Translations under genes and position numbers: made by a program | Shown: positions 27,568 through 36,642 of the stretch, one piece after another | Layout of the letters: every line of letters starts with the position of its first letter | Numbering within the stretch: the stretch's first letter is position 1 | Notes under the pieces: model-generated | What the model saw: the letters and a program-made list of their open reading frames with translations, nothing else | What the model was told of the DNA's origin: nothing | Database searches by the model: none | NCBI GenBank assembly: GCA_017745295.1 | Contig: JAGHZR010000001.1 | Coordinates: 186,001 to 250,000 of the forward strand | DNA from: Novosphingobium sp. | Lineage (GTDB): Bacteria > Pseudomonadota > Alphaproteobacteria > Sphingomonadales > Sphingomonadaceae | Length of the DNA stretch: 64,000 nt | Reading direction: 5' to 3'

Positions 27568-29628
27568 ATGGAAAAGCGCCGCTACCGCCTGTTTATGGCA
27601 CTCATGTGTCAAATGCTGGCGCTCCTGCTCATGCCGGTCGCGGCACAGGCCGCGCCTGCGCATATCGCCGCCGAACTGGTGGCCGGTCCCGCGAGTGCGC
27701 CGGGCGGAGAGACGACGATCGCCATCCACATGACGCCCGAAAAGGGCTGGCACGGCTACTGGTCCAATCCGGGCGACGCGGGCCTCGGCATGCAGCTCGA
27801 CTGGACCCTGCCGGACGGGGCCAAGGCCGGAAGCCCGCGCTATCCGGTGCCGCAGACGCTGGTGGTCTCCGGGCTGATGAACCACGTCTACGAAAGCGAC
27901 TACGCGGTGCTGGTGCCCTTCACGGTGCCCGCAAACGCGGTGCCGGGCAGCCGGATCCCGGTCCATCTGCGCGCGCAGTGGCTGGCCTGTACCGAGCAGA
28001 TCTGCGTGCCCGAGCAGGCCGATCTCGCGGTGGAAGTGCCGGTCGCCGCCAAGACCGCTCCCGAATCCGACCCACGCTTCGCCGAATGGCAGCGCCGCCT
28101 GCCCGCCCCGCTCGATGCGGCGGGCACCTTCAGCCTCGACGATAGTCATGTGCGCCTCGCCATCCCCCTGCCCGCCGCGACGCCGCTGGAAGGCCCCCAT
28201 GTCTTCGTGGGCGAGGACAAGCTGATCGACTACGCGGGCGCGCAGCAATTCGCCTGGAAGGGCAACCTGCTGATCGTCACCCTGCCCCGCGTCAAACTCG
28301 ACCCGCGCGGAGCGGACATGCTGACCGGGGTGCTGCGCCTCAACGGCGCCGGAGACGGCATCGCCTTCACCGCCCGCCCCGGCACGGTTCCCGCCGGAGG
28401 CACGCCGATCGCAGGCGATGCCGGTGCGCCCGAACTGCCCGCGCTGCCGCTGCTCCTGCTGGCCGCACTGGCGGGCGGGCTGCTGCTCAACGTGATGCCT
28501 TGCGTCTTCCCGATCCTCAGCCTCAAGGCGCTCAGCCTCGCCCGCGCGGGCGAGAGCGAGGCCCATGCCCAGATCGAAGGCCTCGCCTATGCGGCGGGCG
28601 TGATCCTCGCCTGTCTCGGCCTCGGCGCGCTGCTGCTGGCGCTGCGGGCGGGCGGCGAGCAAGTCGGCTGGGCCTTCCAGTTGCAGGAGCCGCTGGTCGT
28701 CGTCGGCCTGCTGTTCCTGGCGGCGGCGATCACCGCCAACCTGCTGGGCCTGTTCGAGTTCACCGTGCCGGGATTTGCCGCGGGTGGTTCGCCGTCGAGC
28801 TTCACCCGCGGTGCTTTTGCGACCGGGCTGCTGGCCGCTTTCGTCGCCACCCCTTGCACCGGCCCGTTCATGGCCAGCGCCATGGGGGCTGCATTGCTGC
28901 TGCCGGTCCTGCCCGCGATGAGCCTGTTCGCCGCACTCGGCCTCGGCATTGCCCTGCCGTTCCTGGCGGTCGCCTTCGTTCCGGCGCTGCGCAGGCGCCT
29001 GCCCAAGCCGGGCCGCTGGATGGTCACGTTCCGGCACTGGATGGCGCTGCCCATGGGCCTGACCGTCCTCGCCCTCGCCTGGCTGACGTGGAAAGTCGGC
29101 GGGACCGGCTTCGCGCTGGCGGCGCTGGGCGGCCTGCTACTGATCCTCGTCGCGCTCTTCGTGGCAGGCAAGGCGCAGCGCCGGGGCACGTCGGCCAAGT
29201 CCGCCGCGCTGGTCGCCGTGGCACTCGCCGCCCTAGCGCTCGTCCTGCTGCCGCAGCCCGCGCCTTCTTCGGCAGCTTCGGAATCACTGCTGGCGGCCAA
29301 GCCCTTCAGCGAGAAGGCCCTCGCCGAGGCGCGCGCCTCGGGCAAGCCGGTCTTCGTGTGGATGACCGCCGACTGGTGCCTGACCTGCAAGGTCAACGAA
29401 CAGGTCGCCATCGAGCGCGAAGAGACCCGCGCCGCTTTCGAGAAAGCAGGCGTCGTGGTGCTGCGCGGCGACTGGACCCGGCGCGATCCGGAGATCACGC
29501 GCTACCTCACCGCGCAGGGGGCTGCCGGTGTGCCGCTCTACGTCTGGTATGCGGGCGGATCGGGCAAGGCCGAGCAGCTTCCGCAAGTGCTCACGCCCGA
29601 ACTGCTCGCCGGAAAGGCCGGAGCCTAG
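27568..29628 (+). CDS. DsbD/ScsB-like thiol:disulfide interchange protein
   Basis: This 686-aa inner-membrane protein passes reducing power from cytoplasmic thioredoxin to the periplasm. A signal peptide (1-28) precedes an N-terminal periplasmic domain with Cys in WLACTEQICVPEQ (about residues 140-152). The membrane domain (about 290-540) carries the two redox cysteines in NVMPCVFPILSLK and ATPCTGPFM. The C-terminal thioredoxin-like domain has DWCLTCKVNE (CxxC near 605). The layout matches the ScsB/DsbD family. It diverges from phoK across 98 bp. Its stop overlaps a small convergent frame by 4 bp. Confidence 0.93.
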   Translation: MEKRRYRLFMALMCQMLALLLMPVAAQAAPAHIAAELVAGPASAPGGETTIAIHMTPEKGWHGYWSNPGDAGLGMQLDWTLPDGAKAGSPRYPVPQTLVVSGLMNHVYESDYAVLVPFTVPANAVPGSRIPVHLRAQWLACTEQICVPEQADLAVEVPVAAKTAPESDPRFAEWQRRLPAPLDAAGTFSLDDSHVRLAIPLPAATPLEGPHVFVGEDKLIDYAGAQQFAWKGNLLIVTLPRVKLDPRGADMLTGVLRLNGAGDGIAFTARPGTVPAGGTPIAGDAGAPELPALPLLLLAALAGGLLLNVMPCVFPILSLKALSLARAGESEAHAQIEGLAYAAGVILACLGLGALLLALRAGGEQVGWAFQLQEPLVVVGLLFLAAAITANLLGLFEFTVPGFAAGGSPSSFTRGAFATGLLAAFVATPCTGPFMASAMGAALLLPVLPAMSLFAALGLGIALPFLAVAFVPALRRRLPKPGRWMVTFRHWMALPMGLTVLALAWLTWKVGGTGFALAALGGLLLILVALFVAGKAQRRGTSAKSAALVAVALAALALVLLPQPAPSSAASESLLAAKPFSEKALAEARASGKPVFVWMTADWCLTCKVNEQVAIEREETRAAFEKAGVVVLRGDWTRRDPEITRYLTAQGAAGVPLYVWYAGGSGKAEQLPQVLTPELLAGKAGA

Positions 29629-29780
29629 CTCGTTTCGTGCCGGAACAGGCCCATGAACAGCACCGCGCAGGCAATATGCGCGGCGGCGATACCGGCCAGC
29701 CATCCCGGCAACATCGCCGAAAGACCGAGATAAGACGAAGCGGCAGAGGCCAGCGAAGCGAAAGGATAGCCGTGAGACAT
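29625..29780 (-). CDS. 51-aa hydrophobic small protein
   Basis: A short frame encodes a mostly hydrophobic peptide with two likely membrane helices (SLASAASSYLGLSAMLPGW and AGIAAAHIACAVLFMGLF) and a charged end RHETS. The stop overlaps the DsbD-like stop by 4 bp in convergent arrangement. No clear Shine-Dalgarno is visible, so the call is moderate. No family is recognised. Confidence 0.5.
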   Translation of the reverse strand: MSHGYPFASLASAASSYLGLSAMLPGWLAGIAAAHIACAVLFMGLFRHETS

Positions 29781-29852
29781 GCTCGCAAAGAGCCGGTCTC
29801 GCGGTTAATTCGGGATTTCGCGAGACGGTTTCTTTCGCGTTAAGAACAGAAA

Positions 29853-29893
29853 TTTCCGGCGGACTTTCCGTGGCTTGTACGATCCGCCGGAAA
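29853..29893 (-). terminator. Terminator after the MGH1-like glycosidase gene
   Basis: An 11-bp perfect stem (TTTCCGGCGGA / TCCGCCGGAAA) with an 18-nt loop begins just past the gene end; on the minus strand it is followed by TTTCTGTTCTTAA. Confidence 0.65.
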
Positions 29894-29898
29894 CCCGC

Positions 29899-31971
29899 TC
29901 AGCGCGCGAAGGCCTTGAGTTCGGCCAATCGGATCGCTTTCTTCCCGGCCGGTGTCATCACCACGCGGATGCGCTCGGCCTGGACCGGCGTCCAGCTCAG
30001 CCGCGTGACGCCGTTCGCCAGCGGCGCGGCGGCGGGCGTCGCCACCGCCTGCCAGCGGCCATCGCGCCACGCCTCGACCCGAACCTTGCGCGGCGCTGCG
30101 AACGTGCCGCCATCCGCGAAGAACGCGAGTTCGGCGGAACCGAGCGCAACCGTCTTGCCGAAGTCCACCGCGTACCACTGCTCACCGCCGCCCGGCGCGG
30201 AATCCCAGCCGTTCGGCAGTTCCGGATAGAACCAGGCGCGACCGTCGATGCCGTCATGCAGCTTTTCCGCATCCGCACCCGAAGAGGCGCTGGCCTTGGG
30301 GAAATTGCCGCGCACCAGTTGCACGGCGAGATTGGTCTCACGCACGACGGGGGCATTGGCCTTCCGCGCCAGCGGCACCTCGATCCGGCCGAGATCGTTG
30401 CGGTGCGCGACTCCGCTGCCGTCCACCGCGATCGTCAGCCCCTTGCGGCCATAGCGCCTGCCGTCCGCATCCCAGGTCACCGAGATCTCGTGGCCGTGAT
30501 AGGGCACACGCTCGATATGGAACCAGCCGAGCGCCTGCGGATCGCCCGCTGCCGGAAGCAGCGGGTTCACTTCCAGCACGTCGTCCGCGCGGGGGCGGAT
30601 GCCGACGAGACCGGTCAGGATCAGATCGAGATAGCCCGAGTGGAAATAGTGATGGCTGCGGTCCAGCCCGACGATCGGCTTGCCGGTCTCGGGGTGGTAA
30701 TCTTCTTCGAGGTCGAGACGCCCATTCTTGCCAGCGCCCTGATAGTGGAGCTGCGTATACTGGCGCAGCAGGCGCATGTAGTCGCTGCGCGTCACCGGCC
30801 CCTTCTGGCCGTAGTGATCGAGCAGGTTGGCCATGCCGGTCAGGACTTGCGTGGTCTGGTAGGGCCAGATCGGGCCGTTCCACTGGCACTCGGGCGCGGT
30901 GCCGAGGTAGCGGTACTGGCGCATGTAGTATTCGTAGCTTTGCTCGACCGTCCGCATGCCCGCCTTGCCCGCGAGCGAATTCGGATCGAGCAGATGCGCC
31001 CATGCGCCGGAGTATTTCGCGTCATCCGGGACGAGGTCGAACATCCACGGCAGGTAGCCGACGAGTTCGCGGTTACGGATCTGGTCCCAGTATTTCACAT
31101 GCTCGTTGGAGACCTGATAGCGGTCGACGAAGTGGCCGAGCTTCGGGCTCCACAGGTCTTCCAGCACCCGCGTGCGTAGAGCCTCGGCGCGGTCCGCGTA
31201 TTCCCTGGCCATGGCGGTGTCGCCTGCCATCTCGGCCATGCGCGAAAGCGCGCGGGCATTGGCGAACATGTAGCTGTTGACCGAGGGCCGGAAGGAATCG
31301 CCGCCCCGGAACCCGTCCTTGCCGCCCGAGGCGTCGATCGACGACACGGTATACTCGGTGGCATCGAGCAGAGGCTCGACGAAGTAGAGGCCCTTGGTGA
31401 AATCGAACTTCTCGTCCCACAGGCGGTAGACGTGGCGCATCGTCTTGAGGTGTGCGAGCACCGCTTCGCGGTCGCCGTCGACGAGATAGCGGCCCCAGAC
31501 CGAGTCGGCCATGTGATCGGTGAAGTGCCGGTCGTTGCCGCCTTCGTACATGAAATCGATGTAGTCGCCGGTGAAGCGGCGGTCGTTCAGCCAGCGTCCC
31601 TCGGCGATGTGAAAGCCGCTGGCATCGTTGAGGCTGGCGAAAGGCTCGCGCTGCCAGCCAACGTCGTCGGCGAATTCGGTGGTGACGTAGCCTTGCGCGC
31701 CCAGGTCGCGCTGGTGGGCGCGGAACAGGCCCCAGCGGTAGTAGTAGACCGCATCGATCTTCGGATCGGCGCTCTCGAAGAAGGGAATGCGCTGTTCGTA
31801 CCAGGCGGCGTCGTTGCCGAAGCGGGCCTTGGCGATGGCGGACGTGTCGAGCCTCGGGGACGCCGGGGCGGCAGCAGAGGCTGAAGTCTTGGATGACGCG
31901 GCGGGCGGCAGGCTGGCCCCGCTCGCAAGAAGAGCCGCGGTGGCGAGGATCGTCCGGATGTTTCCGCGCAT
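29899..31971 (-). CDS. MGH1-like glycoside hydrolase with C-terminal discoidin-type domain
   Basis: A 690-aa secreted protein. Residues 1-26 form a signal peptide. The central (alpha/alpha)6-barrel-like region (about 45-540) resembles the mannosylglycerate-hydrolase/GH63-like fold, with YYYRWGLFRAHQ, FVEPLLDATEYTVS and the characteristic CQWNGPIWPYQTTQ near residue 364. The last ~125 residues look like an F5/8-type C (CBM32-like) sugar-binding domain, starting near NLAVQLVRGNFPKASASSG. The substrate is unknown; its place after the arabinan receptor gene suggests action on a plant side-chain sugar. The start has AAGGGG at 5 nt. It is separated from the receptor gene by two hairpins, so its expression may be partly attenuated. 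Confidence 0.8.
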   Translation of the reverse strand: MRGNIRTILATAALLASGASLPPAASSKTSASAAAPASPRLDTSAIAKARFGNDAAWYEQRIPFFESADPKIDAVYYYRWGLFRAHQRDLGAQGYVTTEFADDVGWQREPFASLNDASGFHIAEGRWLNDRRFTGDYIDFMYEGGNDRHFTDHMADSVWGRYLVDGDREAVLAHLKTMRHVYRLWDEKFDFTKGLYFVEPLLDATEYTVSSIDASGGKDGFRGGDSFRPSVNSYMFANARALSRMAEMAGDTAMAREYADRAEALRTRVLEDLWSPKLGHFVDRYQVSNEHVKYWDQIRNRELVGYLPWMFDLVPDDAKYSGAWAHLLDPNSLAGKAGMRTVEQSYEYYMRQYRYLGTAPECQWNGPIWPYQTTQVLTGMANLLDHYGQKGPVTRSDYMRLLRQYTQLHYQGAGKNGRLDLEEDYHPETGKPIVGLDRSHHYFHSGYLDLILTGLVGIRPRADDVLEVNPLLPAAGDPQALGWFHIERVPYHGHEISVTWDADGRRYGRKGLTIAVDGSGVAHRNDLGRIEVPLARKANAPVVRETNLAVQLVRGNFPKASASSGADAEKLHDGIDGRAWFYPELPNGWDSAPGGGEQWYAVDFGKTVALGSAELAFFADGGTFAAPRKVRVEAWRDGRWQAVATPAAAPLANGVTRLSWTPVQAERIRVVMTPAGKKAIRLAELKAFAR

Positions 31972-32019
31972 CGTTACCCCTTCATGGTCTGGCGAGCGTC
32001 AGTAGCAGAAAAATAAAGA

Positions 32020-32075
32020 GGCGGCCGTCCTTGCCGGGCCTGTGTTGGGAGAGGAACCCGGCAAGGAACGGCCGC
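32020..32075 (-). terminator. Strong rho-independent terminator after the TonB receptor gene
   Basis: Arms at 32020-32038 and 32057-32075 pair over 18 bp with one T bulge (core TTGCCGGG / CCCGGCAA). On the minus strand the stem is followed by CTCTTTATTTTTCTG. Confidence 0.8.
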
Positions 32076-32079
32076 CCAT

Positions 32080-32119
32080 GGCAGGCCGCGACACGGAATG
32101 GCGTGTGTCGCGGCCTGCC
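32080..32119 (-). terminator. First hairpin after the TonB receptor gene
   Basis: A perfect 15-bp stem (GGCAGGCCGCGACAC / GTGTCGCGGCCTGCC) with a 10-nt loop lies 11 bases past the receptor stop and just before the T-tailed terminator. It lacks its own T-tract and may protect the mRNA 3' end. Confidence 0.6.
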
Positions 32120-32129
32120 TTGTAAGGTA

Positions 32130-34958
32130 TCAGTCGAACTTGAAGCGAACGCCGACTGCGAAAGTACGGTCGATCAGCAGCGTGCTGGAGTTGAACTGGG
32201 TCGGATTACCGACGTCGCCGAACTTGTAGTAGTTCTGCTGCTTCGCCTTGGTGAGGTTCACCGCGTCGAAGGTTACGCCGATATCGTCGTTCACGTTCCA
32301 GGTCAGCTGGAGGTCGAGGCTCTTTTCAGGAGCACGCCAGAAGCCGATCGGGTTCGCGAAGGAACGGCCCTCGTTGCTCTGGAGGAAGCCCTTGCGCCAG
32401 ATGTACGACAGACGGGCGCCGATCGGACCGTTGTCGTAAGCCAGCGTGGCGTTGTACGAGAGCTTCGACACGCCGAAGAACGCCGACTTGGTGCTGCCGG
32501 TGATCTGGCCTTGCGTATCGACGACCGGGATCGTCTGCGAGGAGTCGAGGATCGTGGCGCTGCCCGTGAAACCAAGGCCGTTCAACAGGCCGGGCAGATA
32601 AGTCGGGAAGTAGGTCAGGCCCAGTTCCAGCCCCTTCAGCACACCGTTGGAGGCGTTCGTCGGGCGGGTAATGTTGAACGTCTCGGTGTAGGTTTCGTTG
32701 CGCGGCAGATAGTTGTTCGGGATAATTTCTCGCGCCGTAAGCGGAACCACCAAGCCGTTGATCTCGCGACGGAATGCCGTGGCATAGATCGCGCTGTTGC
32801 GCTCGAAGTACCACTCCAATGCAAGGTCGAAGTTCTTCGAGTGCGTCGCGCCCAGGTTCGCATTACCTGCGCTGCCCGTGCCGAAACCGATCCGCGACAA
32901 GTCGCCCGTGAGCGAAACGTTCGGATTGAGATCGCCGAAAGCGGGGCGACGCAGCGTTTCGCCGTAGTTGAAGCGGACGCGCAGCTTGTCGGTGATGCCG
33001 TAGCGCAAGGTGAACGACGGCAGGAACTTCGACGAGCCGGTCGAAACCGACGTACGGGCAAAGTTGTTGCCGCGATCGAAGTAGTCGTAATCGGTATCGA
33101 TCGCCACGAAGCGAACGCCGCCCTGAACCTGGAGCGGGCGACCGAACAGTTCGATCTCACCGTCCGCCATGATGTAGGCGGCGGTATTGATCTCATTGAT
33201 GCCGAAGACGTGACCGAAGCTCAGCTGATCCGAAAGCAGCAGGGCGGGGTTGACTGCCCGGTACAGCGAGCGGACCGCATCCCTGTCCATGGTGCGCGGA
33301 TCGGCCAGCACCCAGCTGGTCGGAATGTCGGCCTGGCCGTCGAAGAAGCCGCTGTTGGTGAACGGCGTGCCCTGGCTGAACTGGTCGAGCGTCACGCCCG
33401 GCAGGCCGCCAGCACCCTGATCGCGAACGTAGCTGTCGGCCTTGCGGTTATCGTAGCGGAAGCCCGCCTTGATACGACGCAGGAAACCTTCGTCCCACTC
33501 GTACTCACCGTCGAGCATCACGGTCAGTGCATTGCCGGTGTTCTTCGTACCGCTGTCGAACAGGTTGCCGACCGTCCATGCTGATGGATCGGTCAGGACG
33601 CCCTGATTGCCGAAGCTGTAGGAAGGAAGACCGCCACCGGCATTGAAGTCGACATCGATGTCCAGCGGACCACGGTCGGTTCGCATGGCGAAGAACGAAG
33701 TCTCGTTCTTGCTGTCCTGATAAGCGATGTCAGCCGTAATCTTGCCGCGATCGGCCACGTCCCACTTCGCGTTGAAGGCATAGACGTAGCTGTCTGTCTT
33801 GCTGGTGGCGGTATCGCCGCTGTTGAAGCCCGCGACAGCGCCGGCCCGGCGCGACTTGATGATGTTGGTGTTGTCGTAGAGTTCGAAGCTGTTCGCCACG
33901 TCTGCGGGCAGATTGCCCCACCAGTCGACGAAGCTGAAGTTCAGGCTGTTGAACGTCTTGCCACGGAAGCCGGTGTAGAACACTTCGGCCGTGTAGACCG
34001 AGCGATCGTTCGGCGCCCACTGGAGTGCGGCATTGACCGAAGGACGCGTACGCTTGCCGTAGAGGTCCGAAGCGATGACCGCATCGCGCGACAGGTAGTA
34101 CGGCGTATCGACGCCATTGATGTTGAGCGTCGATCCGGGCGCGATCGGCAGGCCCGCATCGAGACCGGGCGTCCAGTTCTGGTTACGGTCACCGGGGAAG
34201 ATGCGCTGAAGCGGGGTGAGACCCGAGCCCGCAGGCGGGTTCTCGGTGGCGAACGGCACCATGGCACCCGCTTGCAGGTTCTGGTTGCGGTACTGTGCGC
34301 GGGTATAGCTGGCGTTGATCAGGAAGCCGATGTCGCCGATGCCGGTTTCCCAGCGGTTGCTGACGAGCAGAGCGACGTTCGGATTGAACTTGTCCGCCAG
34401 TTCCGAATAGATGCCGCGCGCCAGGCCCGAGATGGTGAAGCCGTCGAAGTCCAGCGGACGACGGGTTGCTACGTCGATCTGCCCGGCAAGGCCGGTTTCG
34501 ATCTGGTCGGCCGAACGGGTCTTGTAGACGTCGACCTTCTTGACGAGGTTGGCCGAGATGTCCTGAAGCGCGAACGACGTGCCGGCCGCGGTGAAGATGT
34601 TGCGGCCGTTCAGCGTGGTGAGCGGATCGGTCAGGCCGCGGATCGAGATCGTACCGGCTTCGCCGCCGGCACGGTCGGTGACCTGAATGCCGGTGACGCG
34701 CTGGAGCGCTTCGACCACGTTGTTGTCGGGCAGCTTGCCGACGTCTTCAGCCACGATCGAATCGACGATCTGGATGTTGTCCTTGCGGCTGTTGATGGCA
34801 CCGACGATCGATGCGCGGACGCCGGTGACGATGATGTCTTCGGCGGTCGCCTCGCTATCGTCTGCCGACTGCGGAGCGGCTTCCTGGGCCTGCGCGACAG
34901 TGGCGAGGCTCAGAGCGAAAATAGATGCGGTGCAGAAAGCGAATGGCTTAAGCGCCAT
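32130..34958 (-). CDS. TonB-dependent receptor for (arabino-)oligosaccharides
   Basis: A 942-aa outer-membrane active transporter. Signal peptide 1-24 is followed by a TonB-box-like segment EDIIVTGVRAS near residue 40, a plug domain (about 55-170, with GRNIFTAAGTSFALQDI) and a 22-strand-type barrel ending in GVRFKFD. It belongs to the large sugar-receptor type common in Caulobacter and sphingomonads, not to siderophore receptors: all neighbours are arabinan enzymes. The substrate is inferred from context. The start has GGGAGGG 8-10 nt upstream. Overlapping palindromes of the predicted GntR operator type lie 50-75 bp before the gene, so it is probably induced with the catabolic operon. Confidence 0.93.
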   Translation of the reverse strand: MALKPFAFCTASIFALSLATVAQAQEAAPQSADDSEATAEDIIVTGVRASIVGAINSRKDNIQIVDSIVAEDVGKLPDNNVVEALQRVTGIQVTDRAGGEAGTISIRGLTDPLTTLNGRNIFTAAGTSFALQDISANLVKKVDVYKTRSADQIETGLAGQIDVATRRPLDFDGFTISGLARGIYSELADKFNPNVALLVSNRWETGIGDIGFLINASYTRAQYRNQNLQAGAMVPFATENPPAGSGLTPLQRIFPGDRNQNWTPGLDAGLPIAPGSTLNINGVDTPYYLSRDAVIASDLYGKRTRPSVNAALQWAPNDRSVYTAEVFYTGFRGKTFNSLNFSFVDWWGNLPADVANSFELYDNTNIIKSRRAGAVAGFNSGDTATSKTDSYVYAFNAKWDVADRGKITADIAYQDSKNETSFFAMRTDRGPLDIDVDFNAGGGLPSYSFGNQGVLTDPSAWTVGNLFDSGTKNTGNALTVMLDGEYEWDEGFLRRIKAGFRYDNRKADSYVRDQGAGGLPGVTLDQFSQGTPFTNSGFFDGQADIPTSWVLADPRTMDRDAVRSLYRAVNPALLLSDQLSFGHVFGINEINTAAYIMADGEIELFGRPLQVQGGVRFVAIDTDYDYFDRGNNFARTSVSTGSSKFLPSFTLRYGITDKLRVRFNYGETLRRPAFGDLNPNVSLTGDLSRIGFGTGSAGNANLGATHSKNFDLALEWYFERNSAIYATAFRREINGLVVPLTAREIIPNNYLPRNETYTETFNITRPTNASNGVLKGLELGLTYFPTYLPGLLNGLGFTGSATILDSSQTIPVVDTQGQITGSTKSAFFGVSKLSYNATLAYDNGPIGARLSYIWRKGFLQSNEGRSFANPIGFWRAPEKSLDLQLTWNVNDDIGVTFDAVNLTKAKQQNYYKFGDVGNPTQFNSSTLLIDRTFAVGVRFKFD

Positions 34959-35004
34959 GGATCAACCCTCCCATTGGGGCTGGCCCATACCATGCCCCTT
35001 CGAT

Positions 35005-35033
35005 TACTCGGACTAATTATTAGTCTGACTAAT
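35005..35033. promoter_or_regulatory. Predicted GntR/FadR operator with nested palindromes
   Basis: Two perfect 15-bp palindromes overlap: GACTAATTATTAGTC (35011-35025) and ATTAGTCTGACTAAT (35019-35033). They share a half-site, giving three alternating copies of GACTAAT. The second contains TAGTCTGACTA, an exact match to the FadR-type consensus TNGTNNNACNA. Just before them TTACTCGGACTAAT resembles the site in front of the aldehyde dehydrogenase operon. The position, 50-75 bp upstream of the receptor start, suits an operator. Binding by the GntR protein at 44476-45258 is inferred. Confidence 0.6.
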
Positions 35034-35104
35034 GCGTTGCAAGCGGAAAAGCCGGAGGGCTGTCAAAAAGCTGAAACAGGTGTGGCAGAATGGTCGCAGA
35101 ACCA

Positions 35105-35126
35105 GCCGGAAAGCGTGCTTTCCGGC
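35105..35126 (-). terminator. Hairpin after the GH43 lipoprotein gene
   Basis: A perfect stem GCCGGAAA / TTTCCGGC (extendable by two more pairs) with loop GCGTGC lies 36 bases beyond the GH43 stop. There is no strong T-run, so it may be a weak terminator separating the GH43 gene from the receptor promoter. Confidence 0.4.
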
Positions 35127-35161
35127 CGGCCTGTGAGGATTCTTGTCTGACTTGTTGCCGG

Positions 35162-36586
35162 TCAGTCGGCCAGCCAGCTGGTCGCCGGATCGCTCTTGTC
35201 GGCCAGCTTGATCGCATCGCCCGAGAAGGCCAGCGCCTTCGACGAATCGGCTTTCGAAACGAAGCGCACGGTGTCCTTGGCCTCGCCCGCCTCGCGCAGG
35301 AACAGATCGGCGCTGCCGAGCGCCGCAAGCGTGACGGCGCCGTCCGGGCCGACCTTGAAGCCATGGTCGCGCTGGAGGATCGGCGAAAGCTGCACCGCGC
35401 CGTCGGCTCCGGCGATCTGGCGGAACTGGGTCTGCGGCAGCGGCGTGCCCTTGGCGAGGACCAGCTTCGTGCCGTCATGGCCGAGCATCACGTCGCGGCG
35501 CACGGCCGGGTTGAAGCGCTCGGGCAGCGCGCCGTTGCCGACCGGGACGCCGAAGTCGGGACGGCCCTGCGCATCGTAGTAGAGACGCTGCACGCGGGCG
35601 TGGCGATCCGGGTTGAGCAGCGGGTCGCCTTCGATCTTCTCGTAGTCGCGGCCGTGGTAAACCAGCAGGTCGCGGCCCTTCTCGTCCACCGTGAAGCTGT
35701 TGTGTCCCGGACCGTAGACCGAGGTTTCGACGCACGTCGTGAAGACCGGCTTCTGCGACTTGGTCCAGGCGCGCGGGTCCATGAGATCGGCGTCGTCGGC
35801 AGCGCTGAGCAGGCCCATGCAATAGACCGCGCCGGTGCCGCTGGCCGAATAGGTCATCAGTACCTGGCCGTTGCGCACGATCACCGAGGGGCCTTCGGCG
35901 ACCTTGTACTGCTGGATTTCCCAGTCGAGCGTCGGAATGGTCAAGCGGATTGCCTTGGCCGCCGGGGTCAGCGCGTCCTTCATCGGCGCGAGATAGAGGT
36001 TCGAATTGGTTTCGATCCCCGGCTCGCGCTGCGCCCAGGCCATGTAGCGCACACCCTTGTGGTGGAACGAGGTCGAATCGAGGTTGAAGCTGTCCCACGG
36101 CGTCTTCAGTTCGCCCAGCACGGTCCACTTGCCCGCCATTGGGTCCTGCCCGTCGCAGACCACGGCATAAGTGCGGATGCGGAAGACGTCGGCACCGCCG
36201 CCGCTCGGGCCTGCGGCAAAGTAGACGATCCAGCGGCCGTCGATATAGTGCAGCTCGGGCGCCCAGAGGTAGCCGGACATCGGGCCGCTCTTTTCATGGC
36301 GCCACAGCACCCGTTCCTCGGCATCGGCAAGACCGGCGATGGTCTTCGAGCGGCGCAGGACGAGGCGATCGTACTCGGGCACCGAGCCGGTCATGTAGTA
36401 CCAGCCGTCCTCGGCCCGCACGACGTAAGGGTCGGCGCGCTGCTTCACCAGCGGGTTGATCGGGGTCGGCGCGGCGGCGGCGCTGTCCTTGCCGGACTCC
36501 GAAACGGCGTCTCCGGCCTTGGAGCAGGCGATAGGCAGCAGGGCGGCGCTGGCAGCGAAGGCGCGGCGCGAAAGGGAAAAGTTCAT
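35162..36586 (-). CDS. GH43 arabinofuranosidase/arabinanase-like lipoprotein
   Basis: A 474-aa glycoside hydrolase family 43 protein. The N-terminus has SRRAFAASAALLPIAC, a Tat-like signal with lipobox Cys21. The five-bladed propeller begins with catalytic Asp52 (QRADPYVV), a second Asp in FNLDSTSFHH (about 170) and the acid Glu in KVAEGPSVIV (about 230). The last ~120 residues look like an AbfB-type arabinose-binding domain (FVSKADSSKALAF). It likely removes arabinose from oligosaccharides at the cell surface. It follows the endo-arabinanase gene, but a strong terminator lies between them, so readthrough or a local promoter is needed. Shine-Dalgarno GGAGAGGATG is good. Confidence 0.88.
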   Translation of the reverse strand: MNFSLSRRAFAASAALLPIACSKAGDAVSESGKDSAAAAPTPINPLVKQRADPYVVRAEDGWYYMTGSVPEYDRLVLRRSKTIAGLADAEERVLWRHEKSGPMSGYLWAPELHYIDGRWIVYFAAGPSGGGADVFRIRTYAVVCDGQDPMAGKWTVLGELKTPWDSFNLDSTSFHHKGVRYMAWAQREPGIETNSNLYLAPMKDALTPAAKAIRLTIPTLDWEIQQYKVAEGPSVIVRNGQVLMTYSASGTGAVYCMGLLSAADDADLMDPRAWTKSQKPVFTTCVETSVYGPGHNSFTVDEKGRDLLVYHGRDYEKIEGDPLLNPDRHARVQRLYYDAQGRPDFGVPVGNGALPERFNPAVRRDVMLGHDGTKLVLAKGTPLPQTQFRQIAGADGAVQLSPILQRDHGFKVGPDGAVTLAALGSADLFLREAGEAKDTVRFVSKADSSKALAFSGDAIKLADKSDPATSWLAD

Positions 36587-36642
36587 GTCATCCTCTCCGA
36601 GATTCTTGATTCGTGGCGCCGGGCGTTCTGTCCGGCGGTAGG

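Noticed and set aside
32130..34958. Siderophore receptor
   Set aside because: All neighbours are carbohydrate genes and the predicted operator is of the sugar-regulator type; no iron-related gene or Fur-box-like sequence was noticed.
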